64,000 bases of DNA from Prorocentrum cordatum (GCA_963575745.1 CAUYUJ010016354.1:124001-188000); one strand, 5' to 3'; shown: positions 37,244 through 49,169, counted from the first letter of the stretch. Translations and numbers: made by a program. Notes: generated from the letters alone by a model not told the origin.

Positions 37244-37500
37244 GGTCGCGGGTGGGTCGCGGGGTAGGTCGCGGGTGGGTCGCGGGTGGGTCGCAGGTGG
37301 GTCGCGGGTGGGTCGCGGGGTGGGCCGCGGGCGGGTCGCGGGGTGGTTCGCGGGATGGGTCCCGGGGTGGGTCGCGGGGTGGGTCGCGGGGTGGGTCGCG
37401 GGGTGGGTCGCGGGTGGGTCGCGGGTCTCTCGCGGGTGGGTCGCGGGGTGGGTCGCGGGGTGGGTCGCGGGTGGGTCGCGGGGCGGGTTGCGGGTGGGAC
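37244..37500 (+). repeat. GGTCGCGGGGTG minisatellite nested in the 100-bp repeat
   Basis: The inner 10-12-base word of the previous array is expanded about 23-fold here, giving Arg/Asp/Pro or Gly/Trp/Val repeats in translation. Confidence 0.85.
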
Positions 37501-37519
37501 GACGACAACAAACAACAAC

Positions 37520-37556
<37 letters not shown>

Positions 37557-37560
37557 CATT
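37501..37560 (+). repeat. (CAA)n microsatellite
   Basis: AACAACAAACAAC words follow the minisatellite directly. Confidence 0.9.
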
Positions 37561-37699
37561 TAAGACTGGGGACACTCCGTTCTCACCAGTGCCAGGGTTT
37601 TCATAGGAGGCGGGCAATACCCCCACTTTGTGGGGGGGCCGGTTCAAGCTCTACCAAATTTCCAAACGACTCTTCGCCACCACCCACACCCAGCTTCCC

Positions 37700-38180
37700 G
37701 CCCTATGACGTTCGGACACTTCACTTCGTGGCATGCGGACGACCGTGGCTACTATTCAGGGCCCCGCGGCCGACGACGACGGCGTGCGCGCGCGAAGAAA
37801 AAACGAATGTGTCCCACATGGTATTATTTGACAGGGATGATGGCCCTGGCAGGCGCGCAACCTTTGTTGCAGAAGTTCGAAGCACGTGAAAAAGTTGTTC
37901 GCAAGAGCCCGTTTGACAGAAATGTTGAAAAAGTATTGGGTTTCCTAAGAAATCCGCAAGAGCGCGCGGGGTGAATTTTTGAAACCCTTTTTTTGAAAAA
38001 CCATTGGGTTTTTCATGTTTTTATATGAAAATCGCTACGAAGACTAAGGTTTTGGAAGGATTTCGTCTTGCGCGCGCGAATGTGCACTTCGTGTCATTTT
38101 TTGCAAGGGATTCTTGAAGTTTGGTCATGTTAGAACAAGAAATGTCCACTTTGCCTTATTTTTTGCAAGGGAAAACCGAT
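37700..38180. repeat. partial third copy of the 12.98/14.29-kb duplication unit
   Basis: It shares GCGCGCGCGAAG, ACATGGTATTATTTGAC (also near 14586-14600), AAACCATTGGGTTTTTCATG, and TTGGAAGGATTTCG followed by GCGCGCG and GTGCACTTCGTG. Similarity is clear but diverged. Confidence 0.55.
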
Positions 38181-38324
38181 CGTAACAACACAACCGGATC
38201 TGGACCACATCGTTTTGCCTGAGGCTTCCTCACGAAAATTATGAAAATGAGGCTGCGGCCTAGGCGCGGCGGGGGGGGCGCGCACCAGGGGCCCCAACAA
38301 TAATTATTCTTTAGAATTAATAAT

Positions 38325-38490
38325 GTTCAACAACACCAACAAACAACAAACAACAAACAACAAACAACAAACAACAAACAACAAACAACAACAACACCAA
38401 CAACAACAACAACAACAAACAACACACAACACACAACAAACAACAAACAACAAACAACAAACAACAAACAACAAACAACAAACAACAAAT

Positions 38491-38522
<32 letters not shown>

Positions 38523-38530
38523 CGATAATC
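38325..38530 (+). repeat. AACAACAAAC microsatellite
   Basis: A 7-base AACAACA/AACAAAC array of about 200 bases, related to 37501-37560. Confidence 0.9.
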
Positions 38531-38941
38531 CGAACCGCGGAATTCTACTTCAGCCACGCACCCAGGGACAGTGAATGACTGGTCGGCCCCCTCACTCTGA
38601 TATAAGTATATGCTCGCCCCCTGTCATCATACCTTTCGCCTCCTCTCGTACCCACTTCCTAGTCATTCGCCTCCTCATCCTTCTCCCCGGCTTCCTCGTT
38701 CTCATCCTCCTCATCCTCCTCCCCATTCCCCACATTATTCCTCACTATATGTTTCCTCATGTGCCGCGTCCTCCTCATTCCCATCAATATTCATCATTAT
38801 CTTTTCTTCATTCTCTTCATTCGCCTCCTCATTCTCCGTCTCCTCCCCAGTCCCTGGGTTCCTCTCAGTATCCTCCCCGTCCTCCCCCCCCATGCATTAT
38901 CATTGTTCTTCTCTTCATACATGTGTCCTTGCTGTTTATCT

Positions 38942-38974
<33 letters not shown>

Positions 38975-38984
38975 CCCCTCTGTC
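38531..38984. other. pyrimidine-rich spacer ending in (CT)n
   Basis: CTCATCCTC-type words run from 38660 to 38890, and (CT)n occupies 38945-38974. No gene. Confidence 0.65.
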
Positions 38985-40385
38985 GCATCCGGAATCCTTC
39001 GGAAAGCACCACAAAGGGATTCCATGTGAACGCCTCACAACAGGAACCCGATACATAAAAAAAATCCAGTGGAAAGCTTCTCGCCAGGATTCCTTTGGAG
39101 AACACCGCGGAGGGATTGTATTGGAAAGCCTCGCAAGCGGAACCCTTTGAAAACCACCACGGGGGGATTCGAGTGGGAGGCCTCTCAACAGGAATCTGTT
39201 GGAAAGCACCACAGAGGAATTCTATGGAAAAACCTCACAACAGGAGTCATTGGGAAAACTCCACAAAGGAACTCGATGGGAAAACCTCTCAATCGGAATC
39301 TTTTGGAAAACGCCACGCGGGGATGCGATGGTGAAGCCTCTCAACAGGATCCATTTGGAAAACACCCCAAAGGGCTTCTATTGGAAAACCTCATAACAAG
39401 GACCTTTTGGAAAGCATCACAGAGGGAGTCGATTGAAAAACCTCATAGGAGGAACCCTTCGGAAAATGCTACATATGGCTCCGATTGGAAAGCGTTACAA
39501 AGGGAATCCTTTGGAAAACCCCACAATGGGCTTCCCTTTGGAAACCTCACAACCAGAAGCGCTTCGGAAAGCGCAACAAACGGATTCCATGTGAAAACAT
39601 CACAACAGGAACCCTTCGACAAAAACACCACAAAGAGTTCCATTGGAAAGCCTTTCAACAAGTTTCTTTTGGAAAACGCCACAGAGAGATTCGATGGGAA
39701 AGCCTCAAGATCGGAATCCTTTGGGAAGCACCGCAAACGGATTCTAGTCGAACGCCCCACAATCGGAAGCCGTTTGGAAAACACCACGGGGGGATTATAT
39801 TGGAAAGCCGCACAACAGGATCCGTTCGGAAAGCACCACAAAGGGCTTCCATTGGAAAGCCTCACAATCGGAATCCGTTTGAAAGCACAACAGAAAAATT
39901 CGATTGTAAAGCCCCTCGGCAAGATTATTTTGAAAAGCGCCCCAAAAAGATTCGATCGGAAAGCCTCACAATCGGAATCCTTTGGAAAGCACCACAAAAG
40001 GATTCGATGGGAAAGCCTCACAACAGGATTCTTTTGGAAAGCACCACAAAGGAATTTTGATTGAAACGCCTCATAATCGGAACCTGTTGGAAAGCACCAC
40101 AGATGGACTCTAGTGTAAAGACTCTCGAAAGGATTCGCTTCGAAAGCACCACAGGGGGATTCTGGCGGAAAGCCTCACATTCGGAACCCATCAGAAAGCA
40201 CCACAGAAGGATTCGACGGAAAAGCCTCACAATCGGAATCCGTTGGTGAACACCCCAAAAAGGATTCGATTGGAAGGCCGCACAACAGAAACGCTTTGGA
40301 ACGCGCCACGCATGGATTCTGGTGGAAAGCCTCACAGCAGGAATCCTTTGCGGGAGTAAAATGGGAACTCTCACAGCAGGAATCC
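38985..40385 (+). repeat. 52-bp minisatellite, about 27 copies
   Basis: Each unit has two related halves, GGAAAGCCTCACAACAGGAA and GGAAAGCACCACAAAGGGAT. Half-unit starts near 39357, 39409, 39461 and 39513 show the 52-base spacing. Since 52 is not a multiple of three, successive units are read in rotating frames. One plus-strand frame nevertheless stays open for 331 codons (39069-40064), giving a Lys/His/Ser-rich 52-residue periodic peptide. I treat this as a repeat without evidence of translation. Confidence 0.85.
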
Positions 40386-41310
40386 TCTCTCTCTCTCTCT
40401 CTCTCTCCCTTTCTCTCTCTCTCTCTCTCTCCCTCTCTCTCTCTCTCTCTCCCTCTTTCCAGAGACAATGTTTTCCCAGAGATTCCAAACATTCCAAACA
40501 TTCCCTGATACCACCCAAATGAAAAACCTTGTGTTTTCCAGCGGTTCCAGAGATTCCAAGGATTCCCAGAGACTACCCAAGTGAAAAACCTTGTGTTTTC
40601 CAGAGATTCCAAAGATTCCAGAGATTCCCAGAGACTACCCAAGTGAAAAACCGTGCGTTTTCCAGAGATTCCAAAGATTCCAAAGATTCCCGGAGACTAC
40701 CCAAGTGAAAAGCCTTGTGTTTTCCAGAGATTCCAAAGATTCCCAGAGACGACCCAAGTGAACAACCTTGAGATTCCAGAAATTCCCAGAGACTACCCAA
40801 GTGAAAAACTCTCTGGAATCTCTGGAATCTCTAGAAACACACAAGGTTTTTCACCTGGGTAGTCCCTGGGATATCTCTGGAATCTCTGGAATCTCCGGAA
40901 ACACAAGGTTTTTCATCTGGGTAGTCTCTAGGAATCTCTGGAATCTTTGGAAACACAGAAGATGTTTCACCTGGGTAGTCTCTGGGAATCTCTGCAATTT
41001 CTGGGATCTTTGGAAAACGCAAAAGGTTTTTCACCTGGGCAGTCTCTGGGAATCTCTGGAATCTCTGGAATCGTTGGAAAACACAAGGTTTTTCACTTGG
41101 GTAGTCTCTGGGGATCTCTAGAACATCTGGGATCTCTGGAAAACACCAAAAGTGTTTCACATGGGTAGCATCTGGGAAAATCTGGAATCCCTGGAATCTC
41201 TGGAAACACACATGGTTTGGGGAAGAGAGAGAGAGAGAGAGAGAGAGAGGAAGAGAGATAGAGAGAGAGAGAGAGAAAAAAACGAGAGAGAGAGAGAGAG
41301 AAATAAAGAA
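40386..41310. repeat. orientation-switching minisatellite (large inverted repeat)
   Basis: From the left: (CT)n at about 40386-40458, then an array of about 60-bp units with GAGACTACCCAAGTGAAAAA and CCTTGTGTTTTCCAGAGATT. At about 40810 the same unit switches to its reverse complement (GGTTTTTCACCTGGGTAGTC, TCTCTGGAATCTCTGGAA) and continues to about 41215. A (GA)n tract follows at 41225-41310. The whole is near-symmetrical, so either strand could form a long hairpin. Confidence 0.85.
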
Positions 41311-41689
41311 AGAGGATAAGAAACAGTCGATGATGAGAAGGGGAAAAGGTATGCTGACAGGGGCGAGAGCATATATATATATATACACAGATACACACCC
41401 AAACAGTGCTGGCACCGAGGGGTGCTCAGTTATGGAATCGCTTCGCTCTTTCTGCCGGCCCATCTTGCATCACAGGTGCCATGTGTTTGTATGTTCGTAG
41501 CGAGCGAAGGAAGAGGCGAATGAGGAGGAGGAAGAGGGGAGGATGAGGATGAGGAGGCCTCTCGATTACTGTCTTGAGGACCTTTTATAACGCTTTTCGT
41601 TGGAGGATTGAGGTTCGTTGACGCAGAGGGGGGAGAAGGAGGAGAGGGAAGGACGAAGGAAGGGTTGGTAAGACGATCGGAAGCCTATC
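41311..41689. other. spacer with no recognised feature
   Basis: A short (AT)n lies near 41371-41384. The rest is unremarkable. Confidence 0.5.
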
Positions 41690-42130
41690 GGGGGCCTCTT
41701 GGCTGTATTTCTGGGACCTTTTGGGGCGTCACGGGGGCCTCTCGGGGGCCTCTTGGGGATCTCCTGGGGCCTCTTGGGGGCCTCTTGGGGGCTTGTTGGG
41801 GGCTTCTTGGGGCATCCAGGGGATCTCTCTGCGCCTGCAGCTCGGTGTATCTTTTCGGCTCTTCAGCCATCTTGGAGGCCTCTGGGGCTGTCTTGGGACC
41901 CTCTGAGCCCGTTTTGGGCGCTCTTGGAGGCCTCGTGGGCCGTGATGGGGCGATCTTGGAAGCCTCTTGGGCCGTCTGACAGCCCCGGTAAGCCGAAAAG
42001 GCGGGACGGCCAAACACCTTCAAACACTAACGGACAATCACATGTTTCTGCCTCTGTGGGCCCTCTTGGGGGGTCTCTTGGAGCCCTCTTGTGGCGTCCC
42101 GAAGGCGTTTCGGGTTGCCCGGAGGCCATC
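41690..42130 (+). repeat. GGGGGCCTCTTGG minisatellite
   Basis: Units of 10-20 bases built on GGGGCCTCTTGGGGGCCTCT, in the reverse orientation to the arrays at 49970 and 52200. Confidence 0.8.
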
Positions 42131-42876
42131 TGGGGCGTCTTGGGTCGCTGGTGGACCCTCCCGGAACATGTGGAGCTCTCGTGGAGGCTACTTATCCTCG
42201 TCAAGGTCATTGGTTGGTACTCCGGGCTTTCGCCACGCTGCGTCCCGCGTCACCTCGTGGGAGCACCGTCGGCGCCTCGCGCTTGGGCGGTGTGCCGAGG
42301 TCGCGCCACGTCGCCGCCCGTGCCGCCTCGCGGACGCCTCGCGGGCGCCCCGCACTTCGGGGTCACGCCACGGCTGCGCCGAGGCGCGGCATCGGGCGCC
42401 CGTGCTGCGGGGGGGGGCATGCCGAAGCTGCGCTGCGCTGCTGCCCGCGCCGCCACGGGGACGCCTCGTAGGCGCCCCGCGCTTCGGGGGGCACGCAGAC
42501 ATTGGGGCACGTTGCCGCCCGCGCCGCCTCGTGGGCGCCCCGTGTTCTGAGCTCACGCGACGTAGGCCTCACCACATAGCATACAAGAGACACCTGGAAC
42601 CAGATGGCCTACACCGCGTATGTCTAGCAGAATAGCTAACATCACACATCGCAAAGTTTACAAACTCAGTTTTCACCGCCAGTTCACACGACCTAGCTTG
42701 CACAGCATAGCCTGCACCACATACCTTACACTGCAGAGCCTTCACATCCAGTGAAATGACGCACTCCTTGGGGTGCCCGCTAACTGGATGCCACTCAAAC
42801 CAAATACATATATATATGTAGTTATTCAACGAGGATTGGCAGTCTCAAGATAATCACAACGAAAAAAACCCTGAAC
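42131..42876. other. spacer with GCCGCCTCGTGGGCGCC words and ACACCATA-type words
   Basis: 42230-42560 holds three to four diverged GC-rich units of 60-100 bases with GGCGCCCCGC. 42590-42760 holds words resembling the reverse of the 8300-8760 array. No gene. Confidence 0.55.
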
Positions 42877-43825
42877 TCATGCGCGCGCTCGTCCAGTGAC
42901 CTTGCCACCTGAAGTGCGAGCAGGAGTCGCAGCCAAATGATGGCTATGCCCGGCTCGCTGCGCAGACCGGCGTAACTCGCGGCCAACATCATCGAGCTTC
43001 GCAACCTCGGCATCCGAGAGGCGAGGGCAGTGCGACACGATCAATTCCCGGCACATCGGGCGCCTCGAATCGGAGACGCGGGCAATCAGCCGCAATCGCT
43101 GGACAAAGTCTGCGCCGCAGGCGGGGCACGTCGATCCAGCCAAATAGCAATGGATCTGAAGCCAAACTCCGTGCTTGGCTCGCCGATGGCTCTCCAGGCC
43201 CCGGGCTGAAGTGAATGCGGCACCACAGTGGCATGCATGGGGCTCGCGTCCTGGGGTGGGTTTCGGTGCTGCGCTGGCGTCGCATACAATCGCAAAAGAA
43301 AATGCGATCCACCAGCACCTTCCAGGAGCGCTCGTCCTGCATCAGGCGCACCCATGCCTTAGGATCCTCAGTCAGAGCAGGGAAGCCGTCAGGGAGGAGG
43401 GGCCGAAGGAAACCAGCATCGCGTTCTAAGGCTTGGATCCACCGCGATGCGCGCCCTCGGGGTCTCGCGCTGAGCAACGCGAGCAAAGACAAAGGCCTAA
43501 TGCGGCGCAGCCGGGCGCAATACTTCAAGCGAAGGCGGGCGACCAGACATTCAATCGCTGGTTGACGCAACGCCTCGCGCACCTCACGATCAGCATGCTC
43601 CACATGCTGAAAGCGAGGCCCGTCGAAAATACGACGGAGCATCGGCATGCACGCACTATTCAGCCGCTTCAAATGCCGAGCTGACGGCACTAGCATTGGC
43701 ACCCCGAACATGAGCTTGGACAAAAGCAAACAACGCATGAAGTATAGCTTGTGCGGGAGCTCAACATATGAGGAACCAAAGACTTTGTGCGACAACGGCG
43801 CATACGCAGCAAGAGGCTCGGCCAC
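42877..43825 (-). pseudogene. LINE 3 C-terminal region with C2H2-like fingers
   Basis: The frame from 43825 reads FMRCLLLSKLMFGVPMLVPS and WIQALERDAGFLRPL, the post-RT region. Near 43230-43260 the frame changes and continues with CHCGAAFTSARGLESHRRAK-H, a good C2H2 finger. CPACGADFVQRLRLIARVSD then follows, a second finger that lacks the expected final histidines. These fingers likely helped bind template or target DNA. The frame stops at 42877. Confidence 0.7.
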
Positions 43826-43879
43826 CTTCGCATTCGCATCAACTATGGCACCAGCCCTGAGGGAGGTGGCAGTACCAAG

Positions 43880-45042
43880 GTGCTAATGAGAACTCACAAC
43901 ATGGATGCGCACATTTCTTCCCGGGTCTTGCACGCTGGGCCGGCCACTCGCATCACGGCGAGCCTCTCTACAGGCAGTGGACTTAGGACCGCAATACTCC
44001 GAAAGGGCCTCAGTCTTTCAGGGGGAAGCGTTGAGCTGCAAATGCAAATGTTCAAACGTAGCAAAAAGAACCTCGAGAAGCACATCGATGCTTTGATCGA
44101 GTTGCTGAGGGGTCGAGGCCACTATCCCACTATCTCAAGGGCTTCGTCGTCGATGAAAGCCGCATCCAACGCAGACTCCGCGCTCGCACCCCCGGGGGAG
44201 GGGTCCCAGAAAAGGGTCCCCGGGCGGGGCCAACCGACGAGTCACCCCTTTCTCTCGGAGCTGTCTGGAAATAATGTCTACCGTAGACACCATTAAAAAG
44301 TTAGCGCCCCTAGCTTGCACCCCTGGCGCCCCCCAGTGCGACTTGCGACGCATGTGGGCAGACCAGAGACAGCAACCCAGGCACCTTCATGCAAGGTGCG
44401 CACCATGCGTGCAACAGCCTCGTCCACCCCCCACTGAAGGAGGAGATGTCCATGCTGGCCGAGACACTCGAGCATCCAGTCAGCGGCAGACTCGGAAACT
44501 CCAAGCGAAAGAAGATGGGCGCGATGCTTGGATTGCGGCAGGGAGCCCCAACCGTACATGAGCTGCCGCACTATTCTGTCGAACACTTTTGTGAGATCGA
44601 CGTGCAACACGAAAATCGATAGACCTGCCAGGCTGGCGCAATCAATGATCGAGTGCAGCACGTGAGACGCCATATCGGCACCGCGGCCTGGGATGGCGCC
44701 ATACTGCGAAGAAGGCTTGCGCGCAACATAAGCAGGCGTCACAGCCTGCTGCAGCATGCCGGCGAGACCTTTACTGGCATGGTCTGCTAACAAATTGTTC
44801 CGGTAATCGTCCGTGTTCAGGGAGCCCCCTTTCAGCTTGAAAACCTCATGGGAACGCCCCCCTCGCCACTGAGTCGCCCAGGCACCAGCGGCCTTCGCCC
44901 GTTCGTTGAGGGCAGGGAACTTGCATGCTAACGCCGACCGCCCTGCCTGAAGCAACTCCGCAGGAATCCCATCATAGCCGACGCCTGTATTACGGCCGAG
45001 GGCGCGACAGGCACAGCGCGTCGCCTCGGGGCCGACATCCAA
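43880..45042 (-). pseudogene. LINE 3 reverse transcriptase
   Basis: The frame 45042-44293 carries GVGYDGIPAELLQAG, DDYRNNLLADHASKGLA, SSQYGAIPGRGADMASHVL, FVLHVDLTKVFDRIVRQL (motif A) and GGRQGCKLGAL (motif B). Frames then change. A weak motif C candidate (DDEAL) lies near 44150-44170, followed by LLEVLFATFEHLHLQLN. Catalytic motif C is eroded and the protein cannot be made intact. Confidence 0.75.
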
Positions 45043-45225
45043 GCTAGACGAAATGGGAGGAGGGGGAAGGGGAAGGGGAGGGGAGGAGGAAGGGGGGGAG
45101 GGGCAAATAAACCAGTGCTACCCTGGATGGCAGGTTCTGGCATGGCTTGGCGAAGGGCAGCTCTTCCACAACTTCACCGCAGAACACTTTCTGGACATGA
45201 TCCTGCCACACCTGCTTGACCTGCT

Positions 45226-46090
45226 CTATAGTGGGCGTCGGCGCGCCGTGAGAATCGCAGAAACACCGACTCGGGCGAGTGGCGTGCGCTCCCGGGGCTC
45301 GCACCACAGCGAACGCCTGGCGAGCATCGTGCGCCTCGATCGCAAGCGGTGCACTGGCAGCAAGAAAGTCCAGATACGCACGCCGATCCTCATATAAAAT
45401 TGGGCGCGCGCATTTCTGCCAGCGAAAAATGTAGGCTGTGATGCAGGCCTCTGTTGTAGGAAACATCGCCGCACCTCAGCCCCCGACCCAAAAGACAAGC
45501 AAAAGTTCCTGTCTAACCTCATGCTACAACACTCCTCACGCCAGGAATGCAGAAAGAAGGCAAGGAAACAATGCTGTCGACGCTTGGCGGCGATAAACCT
45601 GGAACGCCTCAGCGGGGCGACGTGCTGGATGATCTGCCACGCTCGCGGAGACAGCCATACCTTCCGGGGCTGCTTTTCGGGTCGCCCGAAACTGACCAAG
45701 GCAGCCCACCGAGTCCACAAATTCAACAGCTCAACGTGGTCGTCGATGTGAAGGGAAGGAGGGACAGGAGGAAACAACCACATAAGCAGTTGGAAAAGAT
45801 CGCAACACGAAGCCAACTTCAAATTATGCTCATTAAATTTGAATGCAGGGCTCACAGAGTGCTGCGCCTCGGATGGGACAGCCTCCACGCGCAGCACCAC
45901 TGCGCGATGATCTTCTGTGGCCGTGAGGGTCAGATCGGTCGCGCGGTAAACTTCGCAGCACTTGATGCGTGCAAAAATCGTTTCGAACACAAGCACGTAA
46001 TCTATGCGAGAGGTGGCGGCGTAGGAAAACACCCACGTGTAGCCGCCCTCCCCCCGCGCATTGCTCAGCCGCAGGTGAAATTGATCAGCA
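45226..46090 (-). pseudogene. LINE 3 endonuclease tail and linker
   Basis: After the frame change the strand reads YTWVFSYAATSRIDYVLV, then EDHRAVVLRVEAVP. These are the RIDYV and DHRAV blocks that close an endonuclease/exonuclease/phosphatase domain. The linker that follows has FFLHSWREECCSMRLDR. A second frame (45110-45420) continues with YLDFLAASAPLAIEAHDAR and VKQVWQDHVQKVF. The linker is therefore spread over two frames. Confidence 0.7.
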
Positions 46091-47306
46091 ATGGTGCGCA
46101 GAAAACTACGTTCGAATTTTCACACTCTGGCTGGCTAGGGCCCACCGAAAGAGACGGCACTGGACCGACGCGACCGTTCGCATCGAGCAAAGAGACCCAA
46201 TGGACAGGATGCGACGTGAGAAGCTGCGCTTGGGCTCGCGTGAGCTCCGCCCACCACGAGACACGAACTGCCTCATCGTTCTGCGAGCGCGGGGCATGCG
46301 CTACCAAGAAGCCGAGCTCAAGCTGAGCAGTGCGGATCCGTTCGAGCGTAGCCTTGAACTTGGCCAGGACGGCCTCCGACTGCGCCTGCGCCTCGAGCAA
46401 TGCCTCGGGGGACACGCTGCCGAACTGGGCCAGCTCGTGCACCGCCTCCTCCATCTGCTTCGCGAGCTCGTCGATCGTCGACTGGGCAGGCGGCGCCAGG
46501 CCCGTGGAAGGAAGGGGAGCTGCCGCCACCTGCTTCTCCAGCTCCGCGACGTCTTTCCGGAGCTGGGCGACTTCATCGGCAGCCGCGCTCGCCGCCTGCG
46601 TTGCAAGCCGGAGGCTCTCCTCCGCAGTCGCGCGCCTCCTCTGGGCGCGCTCGAGGGCAGCCCGGGCCCCATTCAGACGCTTGCCGAGAGGGCGAAGATC
46701 GCCCAGCTGCTTCCGCTTGGAGTCGAGCTGGAACTGCATCGCAGCCCTCGCCCCATCGAGGGGCGAATCCTGCGGGAGCGTACTCGAGGAAGCTTCCAGC
46801 TGCTTGATGGACTCGACCAGCGCCCCGCGCGCGGTCGACGCATCCTCCGGCGCTGCAGGCCCGCCACCCGGAGGGGAGGCAGGCGCGGCCGGTGGGGCCG
46901 CTGGCGAGGGCGAGGGAGGAGACATCCCCGCGCTCTTGGCCAGCTTCTCGGCAATGACCTTGGGCTGTTGCTGGGCCTGGTTTCCAGTTGACGTTTGCGT
47001 TGGCGGAGTGGACGCGTTCCCGGCGCCATCCTGCTGGGGCGGCGAGGGGTGCGAGTTCTTCACAGCCTCTGCCCATGCACGGCGCATCCCACACGTAGCG
47101 CACGCGTTCGTCGAGTGGTTCGTGGATTTGCGCCCCGCGCACGTCCGCAAGCGACGCAAGCGACGCGCTGGGCCCGTCTGGCTGCGCACTCCCACGTAGT
47201 GCCAGAGGCCGGACGGGTCGCGCTTCCACTCGGACGTCGAGGGCGAGCACTGCTGCGCTCGATGCGTACCTGATCCTCTCCCATGCCAATGCTGCCATTG
47301 CGCCAT
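46085..47306 (-). pseudogene. LINE 3 ORF1 fused to part of the endonuclease
   Basis: I choose the methionine at 47306 because upstream codons are composition-driven. A zinc-finger-like patch TCAGRKSTNHSTNACATCGM sits about 55 residues in and resembles a RanBP2-type finger, but one of its four cysteines appears to be Arg. A Pro/Ala-rich spacer and an Ala/Glu/Leu/Lys-rich coiled coil follow (LEKQVAA, IDELAKQMEEAVHELAQF). Sequence then jumps from RIRTAQLELG into FLVAHAPRS and WVSLLDANGRVG, the middle of an endonuclease domain. The N-terminal half of that domain is missing, which I read as an internal deletion. The frame ends at a shift near 46085. Confidence 0.7.
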
Positions 47307-49165
47307 GTCGGGCCCCAGCTCAACAGAAGAAACAACATGTGCACACGTGTGAGCACGACGAAAGGGAATTGGGACTGCAGTACCAATACCGCTACTGCCC
47401 GGCCCTCTCCCGGGGCGCGTTCTGACCAGGATTTCGAGGCGAATCCGGCGGTGGCGACGAGGGCCTCCCGGGAGGACCAGAAAATGAGAGAAACGGGCGA
47501 AGGGTAGCGGTATGGGTATCCTTTCCTCCTCTGACCTCTTCCTCCACCCTCCGCCCGCCTTGGAAGTCGCCACGGGGTCCCAGAAGGCGTCCATCACGAA
47601 CACCTTGGTCGTGTCGCCTCGCGCGGGGGGGCGTGGAGCGCTGACCTCCCGAGCCGAGCGGCCCGGATCAGAGGCTCCCCCCCGGAGGCGCCGCGCCCGA
47701 GAGCGGGCGTTCCCCCCCGGGCCCGCCCCTACTCTTCGAAGCTTTTCCTGCTGCCGCTATTCCTCCTCCTCCTCCTCCTCCTCCTCGAAGCGATTTCTGC
47801 TGCCGTTATTCCTCCTCCACCTCCTCCTCGTCGTCCTCCTCCTCCTCCTCCTCCTCCTCCCCCCTCCTCCTCATCATGACCACCAGAATCGTCATCATGC
47901 TCATCACCATCGGCATCGGCATCACCATCATGAACATCAACATCGTGATCGACAGTGGCATCGCCACGATCGCCATCACAATCGACATGTGTTGTCGCAC
48001 TCGTCATCGAGACACATCGCATCCACAACTATCAACATCGTCCAAATCAGAATCCTTGTCAGAATCATCGTCCTCATCGCCATCACCGACATAAATCATC
48101 ACCATGATCAGAGCCACGAACAGCTGAACCGTGTTCAGCCTCGTTATCGTCGCCATCATCATCATCGTCGCTAGAACCATCCCGCATCTCATTCCCTACC
48201 CTGCCCCATACCGCTCCAGCAATCGAAACGCGCCGACAACGTCCTTCTGAGAACAACTGCATGCCAGTCCGGAAAACTTGCGGCGGGAGATGCCGAGACG
48301 ATGTGGAAGCCTCCTGGCAAAAAACCTCACGCACCCATCCTGCGCCTCCTCCCCCAATACGCCTATCCCCATCTTCCCTCCCCGCCTTCCTTCGCCGCCT
48401 CCCCATCAGCATCCTTGCAAGCACCCCTAGCCAGACCCAAACTAGGCACCTCGCCGCATCCGGCTCGTCGGCTCAAGGTAAGGCAAAAAGGCGGGCAAAT
48501 GAAAACAAGTCGATGACCACTTCGGAGAACACGAACCAGAATAGTACAAGACGGAACCACAGCAATGACAGCCAACAAGGTGCTCGCGTCTGAAGCATGG
48601 GAGCGGAAAGCGACAAGGTGAACGCAGGTGGAGGTAGCGAGAGCATGAGGGACCAAGCTTATCAAGCTAGGAATGGGGCACTCTAAGTTCTGCAGCATGG
48701 GAAAGGAATTCTGTTCACATCCACCACCCAGCGGGGTACCCAACCGATGTACTCAAATAGTGGCGCGGAAGAGACACATTTTGGCCCGCCCAGGGCGGAG
48801 GAACTTGGAGGGGCTCGATTGCCAACATTCATTTGGAGGGACGAGGCGCAAAATGCGAAAGGAAGAGAACGCAAACATCAACAGACATGCGCGTGGAAAT
48901 CCGCCGACCGTGTCGGCGTGTGGAGGACGCGTCGCCGTCGTCGACGTCGTCGTCGCCGTCGCTGTCGCCGTCGCCACTCAACGTCTTTTCCCTGAGTCCA
49001 TCTCCTCTGACGTTCCAGCCGAAACGACAATGACGGACGTTGAGATTACATCGAAGGGAAGCCCCCGGGGGGTCCCAAGGGGGGTCCCGGGGGGGGAATC
49101 GGGGGGCGGGGTCAGAATACCATCTGGGGAATTCTGGGATCCCACCGGTCCCTCCCAGCTCCAGC
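47307..49165. other. spacer with CTC and ATC microsatellites
   Basis: 47757-47870 is (CTC)n. 47880-48110 is rich in ATCACC and ATCGTC words. 48930-48975 is GTCGCC-rich. I found no gene. Confidence 0.55.
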
Positions 49166-49169
49166 CTCG

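Larger units (their letters stand above)
42877..47306 (-). mobile_element. full-span but decayed LINE retrotransposon (LINE 3)
   Basis: In order on the minus strand: an ORF1-like region with a zinc-finger-like patch and a coiled coil, a partly deleted endonuclease, a linker, an RT and a C-terminal zinc-finger region. This order matches a recurrent dinoflagellate LINE architecture. Several frame changes and a purine/pyrimidine expansion at about 45050-45105 interrupt it. The ends are approximate. Confidence 0.8.

Noticed and set aside
48465-48487. Possible spliced leader plus donor (GGCTCAAGGTAAG)
   Set aside because: Only about 12 of 21 leader positions match, and the invariant TTTT block is missing.
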